This document shows, in pieces, positions 56,850-64,000 of a stretch of 64,000 bases of DNA (position 1 is the stretch's first letter; the number at the start of each line of letters is the position of its first letter). The stretch is from Acanthosepion pharaonis (taxonomy: Eukaryota > Mollusca > Cephalopoda > Sepiida > Sepiidae). The notes below the pieces were generated by a model. That model did no database searches, had not been told where the DNA came from, and was given only the letters and a program-made list of their open reading frames with translations. The stretch covers positions 2,997,501-3,061,500 of the forward strand of contig CAHIKZ030001813.1 of NCBI GenBank assembly GCA_903632075.3, given 5' to 3'. Both the position numbers and the translations under genes were made by a program.

Positions 56850-57815
56850 AAACGAATCCAGCAATCAATCAAGTAATTAATTTGTTTGGTTAATTTTTTG
56901 TTCACATTTTGTGGCATTAACAGTTTAATCAATAATTAAGAAATGAAACCTTTGTTCTTCTGTTTCCTTTTCTATATCTTTTCTGTTCACGCTGATTTTC
57001 TCAGCTTTCTCTTTAGTAATCTCCAGTAATTTATCCTGTTGGTGTTGTTATATCAAATGCAGACATGTTATAGGCCTATAATTACTTACAAGAATTGCCG
57101 CTTTATCACCTTTTGTACTCATCCACGCAGAAATGCAATTTTGTTAATCCAGAATCATGATTTCATTATTTCCTAGCATTTTTAATTTCACAATTTCAAC
57201 ACGGAAAAAAAGGGGAAGAAGGCCGCTGGAATCGACCCCGATATTAACCTTATAATACAAAGATGGGTTTATATAAAGAGTGAGGTGTTGAATTGAAACT
57301 AAAAGAAGAGCTGAAATGGGAGTTTATTTATGACCGAAATCTTTAATTATATATAAAGGAATTTAGGTTCCTGCTAGGCAATACCAAATTATACTAACAA
57401 CAAAATATATTAATAAGATTAACAATAAATCGAATTTAGACAATTAATATAAAGAAAGAATAGATTTAAGGGTTTTAACTTTAAGGATAGGTTAAATTAT
57501 TAGGGAGACCAAGCTATACACGAAATTCTTTAAAAACAATCAAGAAAAAAGGTTTAAAATAAAAAGTTTAATCAAAGGGGTTTGCTTAAATTAGGGGACT
57601 GTTATAAGACAGGGTTAATATGGAGAGTAGAGGGAAATTGTAGAAGTTAATTACCGTTATATTCGACATTAGGTGGGTTTGGGCATTAACAAGTAATAAG
57701 GTAAAATCTATGTTCTTATATAAGTTTAAACCTGCTTCTATGTCTACATTTTAACACTAGTTTGTTCCTTTGATCTAATAGTTTGCATTGATTATTGTAT
57801 TTTATTATTCTAAAT
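56850..57815. other. Unassigned stretch
   Basis: No recognised element. Confidence 0.4.
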
Positions 57816-57819
57816 TTTC

Positions 57820-58330
57820 CCCTAAATATAGACTGCACCTATCTCTAAGACTATTAGGATTATGAGCGAAATGTATAATTTTCAAACCTTTTCCTTCAAT
57901 TCCCAAAATTTCTTTGAAAGGGGGTTTGGCATTTTAATTTAGGATTGGTAAAGGAGTGCCTATGGGTATAAAATCTCTGTTTCCATTCACCCGCGGAAAT
58001 TCCAATGTAGACATTATAATTTATCATATTTTCTTTAGGGGCAATGGTTGCTTGTTATATTACCTTAATATATTTGCATTTGCCCTCAACTGGACAGTTT
58101 TCTCTATTTTTGCAATTACAGTAGGTTCCCTGTTAGATTTATTGTTTTTCGCATAGAATTTATTTAAGATGTAATTATTATGGGAGTTGATAATTTCGTA
58201 CATATTATTAGTGCAGGAGTAACTAATTTTGATCGATTTCCTGTAGATCTTACTTCGAGGGCTGTTTTTGTAGAAATGTTTATTCATTAATTTTAACAAA
58301 TACTGTCCGATATTAATATTTGACAGTTTG
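57820..58330 (-). pseudogene. Penelope-like element remnant (RT end and GIY-YIG endonuclease)
   Basis: On the minus strand the frame 58060-58330 reads 'LLKLMNKHFYKNSPRSKIYR', 'SIKISYSCTNNMYEIINSHN'. Then, after one frameshift, comes the cysteine segment 'CNCKNRENCPVEGKC' (58075-58130) and 'YNVYIGISAGEWKQRFYTH' (57962-58018), which is the YIG half with downstream Arg. The upstream side runs into (TA)n. It belongs to a different Penelope lineage from the copies at 1290 and 17955. Confidence 0.75.
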
Positions 58331-58336
<6 letters not shown>

Positions 58337-58401
<65 letters not shown>

Positions 58402-58405
58402 CTCC

Positions 58406-58443
<38 letters not shown>

Positions 58444-58445
58444 CT
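58337..58445. repeat. (TA)n tracts separated by a repeated spacer
   Basis: Two TA tracts, each followed by 'ttggctcctgaa', so the tract plus spacer is duplicated. Confidence 0.9.
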
Positions 58446-58611
58446 CCTGAAATATCAATTTCAGTTGAGCTCTCTGGGGACGAGGTGTGGGTTGGAAAAC
58501 AGTGACTATTATAGCTATATAGCGAGACTCTTCGCAGATGCGAATTGAGTCACTGTCGGTCACTGGGCGTGTTTCTAAAAATAAATACGCTAAAAAATTC
58601 ACTTTCGTCCC

Positions 58612-58760
58612 TACCGTGCGCCGACGGCTTAATGGTTAGAATCTCCAACTGACACCAATTCAGTTGGGTTTCGATCCTAGCTAGAGGCAACCGGATTTCT
58701 AGCCACACTGACGAGCTGCGAAACAGTCTGTCTGTGGATAACGTTATATATACATATTCT
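58612..58760 (+). mobile_element. tRNA-like SINE head of a third type
   Basis: 'gacggcttaatggttagaat' (A-box-like) and 'ttgggtttcgatcctagc' (B-box-like) are spaced about as in a tRNA. The putative acceptor ends do not pair, so I read it as a SINE head, not a working tRNA gene. Confidence 0.5.
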
Positions 58761-58949
58761 CATGCAACATGGTAAAGTATAATGCTACTTAAAAAATTTC
58801 AAATGATTTAAATTAAAATAAAATTTAGTACCTACTTTTTATATTATTCTTACCTTTTTTCTTTGTTGTGTAAAAATAATGCTTGCATACAAAATTTTAA
58901 AACAACCACGAAACATGAATTTTAAACATATTCTAACTTACCTTTTTCC

Positions 58950-59085
58950 TTCATTGTCATATTGACATCCTTTACTTATTCTTTGTCATATTGACATCCT
59001 TTACTTATTTTTTGCTTTGCGTAGGGGATAAATTTACAATGAATTGACATAGTAAACTGAACACGCTCTTAAAATTTGGAAAATT
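58950..59085 (+). repeat. Tandem 27-bp duplication and a dispersed repeat
   Basis: 'tgtcatattgacatccttta' occurs twice in tandem (58957-59010). Then 59020-59085 (ttgcgtaggggataaattta ... acacgctcttaaaatttgga) matches 62130-62195. Confidence 0.6.
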
Positions 59086-59089
59086 AAAT

Positions 59090-59700
59090 TTTAATTTCTA
59101 TTTTTGTACCATAATAAATGAAATAATCTAACAGCAGTTGATATATCGATAAATCTATTCTTATGCATTTCAGTCACTGTAGCTTTAAAAAATGATGCGC
59201 AACAATGCAAAATCTGAGAAATTCGAGTCAAAGCTTCTTACTTGAGTAGTTAAAGAAAAAAAAATATAGAAAAGCGAAACTATTTAAAATATGAAAATAA
59301 CCAGCCACAGAAGAAACTGAAAAAGAAAAATATATGGAACCAATGAAAAAAATCAAAATGTTTTAACGAAGAAAGGTCGGATAAAATTAACAAATAGTTA
59401 ACACCTCTGAAGTAAATGATTCACAAATAGAAAAGTAGACATATGTTCGGTTTATAATTTGCTTCAAAAATGTTTTATGCACTAAGAAGGTGACCTCTTT
59501 AAAAGGAGATCTTATCTCGCTGCAACGGATGAAATCGTCATATCTGCTGACAGATCTGTTATCTACTTAAGTAGTCCAATCATGTTTGTCATTTGTTCCA
59601 ATCAAATATTTCCCATATTCCCCAGAGATAACTTTGATTGCCTCTTCTCATTAATATTCTAAAAATGTCATTCATATAAAATCAAAAAATTGCACGAGTC
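59090..59700. other. Unassigned stretch
   Basis: No recognised element. Confidence 0.4.
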
Positions 59701-59704
59701 GGAA

Positions 59705-59855
59705 AGATAAATCGGCGAACCTTGTTCAAATTCTGGTTGAGTTCGTTATGTTCAGTTTCACATGAATACTCTTTGGAAAGAGGTATGAATCCATCTCATC
59801 TACCCGTTCAATTATTGGTTAAGTAACTAAGCAGACAGAGTTGGCATATGCCAGC
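59705..59855 (+). mobile_element. tRNA-derived SINE, family 2 (5'-truncated)
   Basis: Only the body remains: 'aattctggttgagttcgtta', 'ttcagtttcacatgaatact', 'ggtatgaatccatctcatct', then 'attattggttaagtaac'. Confidence 0.55.
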
Positions 59856-59859
59856 CGGG

Positions 59860-61505
59860 GAAAAAAAACGCACAATGAACGAAGATTCTTAAGTCACGTG
59901 ACTAGCGCAATCTGCCGCTGGCGGATATAGCGTATATAATCCAGAAAGTTCTACTTCAATGAAATATTTACTCTTCCCGATTCCATTAAATGCTGTAGAC
60001 GACATAATCTGTAAAAATATTGATTTTATATCAAACTCTGTCCAAAAGATTACAATTACTCGTTTTCTGGAAGCAAAATCTTTTTTTTTTTAATTATTTG
60101 ATTAATTGAATCTATGGTCATAAGATTCTATTTCTACCTTCCCAAGTTTATCCTATTATAAAGAATCAATATCTACTGATATTTTTCTTGCAACATCAGA
60201 GTCTCAACCAACAAAAGAGATCTTGCAAAGATCCATTTTGTTAAATCATTTTATTAAAAAAAAAAGAAATGTTTGTTTCTATTTTAGTTTGAATTAAATT
60301 GTGTTCTCACCTCATTAGACTTGCGATAAATGTACATTGTAATGAGTGCAGTAATTATCAACAGGCACCTTGAGTTCCAATTAGGATGCCTTGTTCACTC
60401 GATAACATGCAGTTTTAGCTCGATCAACGAAAAACTGAAAACGAACCAATTATTTTCATCTGTGTAGCATAGCGTATGGGAAATTTACAGCTGCAAAAAT
60501 GCATTTACTTTTTTAAAGCAGATATTTACATATCAAAAAACAACATTCGTTTTTATTTTTATTCCACGCTGACATACACATTAACAAACGCACAACTTGG
60601 ATTGTTCTTATCTGATTTTGAATTTCAATGTTTTATTCGCAAACAAAACGTAAAGTGTCATTTGTGAGGCAAAGTCTCTCTTCCGGCGTACATTCTCCGT
60701 ATCATATCTTTTAATCCAGTAAAAAAATTGTAAATCTATGCATGTTATTATATCCATTTTAATCGCCGTTGGAACATGGCATGAGCATGATGAGTTCAAT
60801 TACAGTTAGAGGTTTCGAAACTTTGACGATATATCTGTCTCCAGTGAAAACTACAGTGAAAATAATTGGAAGCTTATGGCAGTTATATTGATTATAGAAA
60901 GGAAGGACTGAAATTTCGGACATTCACATCTTTCAGATAATTTGAGCAAAAACATTAAGAAAAAAAAAATTTCAAATTTGGTATGCCATCATTTAATGTC
61001 GACCAAGGGCAAAATATTTGTAAGTTTATAACTTAGATGGTGTTAATTTTTTAATGTATTGTCCGTCTCTGGAGTAGCTAAAATCTTTATTATACTTAAA
61101 AATATATTTACGTAGTGGTGGTAGTCGCTGAAAAGTCTTAAATCCAACGAAAAAGCTCCTAAAAAATCTGCTGTTTGGTAATTTGGTTTGATTTGAGGGA
61201 GTAGATCACGCTGAGTATTTTTCAGCACCCCTTCCTATTTAAAAAGATAAATAAACTATGTAGGTAGTACTTAGATTCTATGTTCCAATATCAAAATTAA
61301 GTTCCTCCATTTTTTATCAACTTCATTATTAGCTATTACATTCCTAATGTAAGTTTTGTTTTGAACAACGAAATCTTTGTATCTTTTCTTACTAGGATAT
61401 TTAAATAACTCGTGAGAAATTTTTATAAAATCCAAAATTACGTCATATGGGGAATAGCCTATTTCGGCAGATGAAGATATCGGTCGTCTATCTTATCAAC
61501 CCCGG
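59860..61505. other. Unassigned stretch
   Basis: Small frames at 60476-60667 plus, 60608-60799 minus and 61043-61228 minus have no recognised domains. Nothing repetitive stands out. Confidence 0.4.
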
Positions 61506-61510
61506 TGTGA

Positions 61511-61570
61511 ATTGAGTTCGTGTCTATACAGATAGACCTCCGCCCCTATTTGTATAGACACGAACTCAGT
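61511..61570. repeat. Hairpin, 18-bp perfect core
   Basis: tgagttcgtgtctataca (61513-61530) and its exact reverse complement at 61551-61568 around a 20-nt loop. The arms extend a few bases on both sides with mismatches. Confidence 0.8.
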
Positions 61571-61619
61571 CCACATATATAATATTGTGTATTTAGGCAG
61601 CAATTCTTCATTTATTCAT

Positions 61620-62095
61620 GTTTAATTACAAACGACAGGCAAGCTATTACGATTAAGCTTTTTATTTGATTTTTCTTGTGTTCGAATAAGTGTTTTCTTT
61701 TTTGGACACAGGGTGTGTAGAAACTGTCCAAACGTGAGTACATTGTGGCCGTGTTTGTAGTTAATATTATTAAGTGTTGGCTTTTTCCTTTTTATTATTA
61801 AGGCTTCCATTATTTTTAATCTTTTTTTACATGTGGATGAGGTTTGTTATGTTTGTATTTTCTACTAGCATGTTTCTGATGGAATCTGGTAAGTTTGTGT
61901 GTGTTTTAAATGGATTCTAAAAGAGCTGTGGTCAGATAGATGTAACGTAAGGTGTCCGGATAGGCATGTAGTCGTGTCACCGATGTAATTATTTATGAAT
62001 TCGGATTAATCAGGATAATAGTTCCTTAAGGGGCATTTGAACTCATAGATAATGTTCGTTCGTTGTAATTTTGACTTTGCTGGTGTGTTTTGTAG
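61620..62095 (-). pseudogene. Penelope-like GIY-YIG endonuclease remnant, third lineage
   Basis: Minus strand: 'YEFKCPL'-like sequence near 62030-62055, 'FINNYIGDTTTCLSGHLTLH' (61930-61995, YIG intact), 'LSDHSSFRIHLKHTQTYQIP' after it, and 'MEALIIKRKKPTLN' with 'GQFLHTLCPKKKTLIRTQEK' in the open frame 61622-61810. The 'EALIIK..KPTLN' end is typical of these endonucleases (the Glu helps bind metal). Confidence 0.7.
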
Positions 62096-62329
62096 CAGAT
62101 AATTAATTTGATTTTTTTTATTCGGGTCAGTTGCGTAGGGGATTAATTTACATAGCAAACTGAATCCCACTCTTAACATTTAGAAAATGAAATAATGAAG
62201 ATACCCAGGACCTGGAGCGTTTATTCGATAGTAATATGATTTTTTTTTAATCTTAGAGAGGAGCGTTTCTGTCGAAATTCTAAAATACCTAAGGGTAACG
62301 GACACTCATCTTTACAACGTTGCAAACAA

Positions 62330-62554
62330 ACAAAACCTACAATACAAAATTAAATTTAATTTTAATATTCACTGCAAATCTTGAACATTAGCAGAATTAT
62401 ACAGAAGAATCCAAGCACTAGAAATGAGATTCTACGAGACTACTCGAGATATCTTGTACGTAGAGCGTATGAGAAATGACGCCTTCAAGAAAAGGAAATT
62501 AAAATTGTAAGTCTACATCACAAGAACTTCCTTTTTCAATAACTTCGTACAAAG
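62330..62554 (+). pseudogene. RTE/BovB-like LINE C-terminal remnant, 5' part of a split copy
   Basis: 'RIQALEMRFYETTRDILYVE' (62411-62470) then 'RMRNDAFKKRKLKL'. Elsewhere in this family the next blocks would be 'RxFGHV..R..GL'. Here the copy is split by an inverted-repeat element and resumes at 63130. It is a different RTE-like lineage from the abundant one. Confidence 0.6.
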
Positions 62555-63129
62555 TATAGGCTATGGGCTAGGAGGGAATTCCATCACACACACCCGCCCC
62601 AAACATAAACTTCATTGGTATTTTCTTGTAGCCCTGTGGTACCTGAATCAAATGTTAACTGGCAGTAAATTCATTCCCACTATACTAGAAACACCCACAG
62701 CCCCAAGAGTTATGATCATTCCAGCTCAAAAATAATTTTCTACGCGATTGTTGCACTTGAAATTAAGATATTTTCGCACTGATTTGGTTTTTCCGCCTTT
62801 AGTTAAATCCTTATTTTCATGAGTTTTTAAATTTAGATTTTGGGATAGTATGATCATAACTCTACACAACGGTCTCAAATTTCAATAAATTTGACAATCC
62901 AAAGAAAAGTTATTGGCTTTAAGGTTTCCCTTCTCCCCAAATCCAGATGTCTTTTTGTCGTTTGGGGCTGGGGTATTACAAATAGATGTTTTTAGTATAG
63001 TAGGAATTAGATTACTGGTAGTTAACATTTGATTCAGGTACCACAGGACTCTGGCCTACAAGAAAATAACAAGGAAGTTTATGTTTAGTTTGGGCGGGGG
63101 TGAAATTCCCTCCCAGCTCATAGCCTATA
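62555..63129. mobile_element. Inverted-repeat element, 575 bp, inserted in an RTE remnant
   Basis: The left end 'tataggctatgggctaggag' and right end 'ctcatagcctata' are inverted. The arms match over about 150 bp (ggtacctgaatcaaatgtta at 62639-62658 and its complement near 63028-63047), with smaller matched blocks inward, including 'agagttatgatcat' near 62705 and its exact complement near 62853. The right arm carries an extra 90 bp. The ends fall at TA. No coding frame. Likely a foldback or MITE. Confidence 0.7.
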
Positions 63130-63335
63130 TAAACTTAGGAAGCAAAAGAAACAGGCAAGGTGGAAAATGGGTTGACAACGTCACAAGATCGACTGGAAGA
63201 TCTTTCACGGAAATCCGGACACCGGCACGCAATAGAGAATTTAGCTTGTCTGATGTTGAGCTGCTTAGTGACAACCGACCACATCCGGTCATGGTACTGA
63301 GGATCATGATGATGATCATGATGATTGTGTAAGTT
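63130..63335 (+). pseudogene. RTE/BovB-like LINE C-terminal remnant, 3' part
   Basis: The frame 63081-63332 reads 'GSKRNRQGGKWVDNVTRSTG', 'RSFTEIRTPARNREF' and, in a shifted frame, the closing 'RPPHPVMVL'. The pattern 'R-GRx-xRWxDNV-EWTG' then 'ARNREEW' is the end of the same ORF type as 62330-62554. Confidence 0.65.
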
Positions 63336-63339
63336 TTAC

Positions 63340-64000
63340 TTAGATTTCCGCACTAATAAGTTTAATGGCTTTTTTATACCGTCATTATCTAGAACACAGA
63401 CTTTTACTCCTTATGAATTAATATTTGTAATTCTGCAGGCAATAGTGAGAAAATAGTCTATAAAATCTATACTATAAAAGGAGAGTTGATTCTGTGTCCT
63501 TCACACGCTGAATGCATGTAACTTTGCATGTGCATACATAATGTATATGCGTATGTCTGTGTTATAGGTGAGTAACTTACATGTGCTTATGTCATTTAAG
63601 ATAAACACAAACATATGCACGCACATATATACACACGAATTGATTAAGTTTGAAATAAGACATTGGAATTATTTGATTCCGCTCCAACTCAATATTCAGA
63701 GACTTCTATATTTCTTTAATAATTGATGATGAATAAAAAATTTTAACTTGTGTTTTAACAATTCATCTTGGAAAAGATTTTAAATTGTCTTAATAATTGA
63801 TGGTGAAAATAAATAAACTTCTTGTTAAATCTGTGTGCTGTTATTTTTAACATTACCTGCCTTCATAATAATAAAAATATTACCGGCATAATAGCCTAGA
63901 AAATAGCCTTAAAAGCATTATTAATCTTTTCAGAAATTATTCGATAATAAGTAGAATTATTTTTAAAACTTGTTTTTATTTTTGTAGAAATATTTGAGGT
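63340..64000. other. Unassigned, with a possible Helitron 5' end at 63466
   Basis: 'tctatactataaaaggagag' (from about 63466) resembles the Helitron 5' end TCTATCTATAAAAGG and is followed by a 'gtgtccttcacacgctgaat' stretch like that of Helitrons. No 3' end is seen before the window edge. Confidence 0.35.

Noticed and set aside
58612..58690. Functional tRNA gene
   Set aside because: A and B boxes are present, but the acceptor ends do not pair and the sequence continues as a SINE-like body.

Overview
This window is non-coding animal DNA that is dense in repeats. I found no host protein gene, rRNA locus or functional tRNA gene I could defend. It is AT-rich, with about twenty long (TA)n tracts, and with decayed LINEs, Penelope-like elements, mariner/Tc1 transposons, Helitrons and tRNA-derived SINEs packed side by side or nested. 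The mix of tRNA-headed SINEs, BovB/RTE-type LINE 3' ends, Penelope-type GIY-YIG remnants and (TA)n suggests a lophotrochozoan, most likely a cephalopod such as an octopus. That is inferred from remembered repeat content, not from a search.

Layout. 1-7 kb: a 420-bp (TA)n tract, RTE and Penelope remnants, a first non-autonomous Helitron (2925-3689), and a LINE 3' end. 7-13.5 kb: mariner remnants, then several RTE 3' fragments on both strands. 13.5-20.7 kb: a small MITE, a chimeric tRNA/5S SINE (14017-14252), a foldback SINE (15005-15500), a mariner pseudogene, a Penelope endonuclease remnant, a SINE dimer with a 19-bp flanking repeat, and a LINE 3' end. 21-28.3 kb: RTE fragments, one split by an element carrying its own minisatellite (22993-23757), and a second Helitron. 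28-36.5 kb: foldback SINEs, a Tc1 remnant, a solo LTR inside an RTE remnant, a mariner pseudogene and palindromes in (TA)n. 36.5-45.5 kb: a 103-bp satellite, then the best-preserved coding element, a LINE with endonuclease and reverse transcriptase domains (40590-44788), interrupted by a self-nested copy of the minisatellite-bearing element. 45.5-64 kb: more SINE, RTE and Penelope remnants, hairpins, and a 575-bp inverted-repeat element that splits another RTE remnant.

The genes do not act together as a pathway. The coherent story is layered insertion, with LINE machinery probably mobilising the SINEs. The most novel-looking items are the minisatellite-bearing element (three copies, two with 9-bp flanking duplications, one inserted into another copy of itself), a SINE family that recurs here in head-to-head foldback form with a tRNA-like segment in the loop and a hammerhead-like core motif, and the tRNA/5S chimeric SINE. 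All family assignments come from reading motifs by eye; boundaries are approximate unless a flanking duplication is stated.
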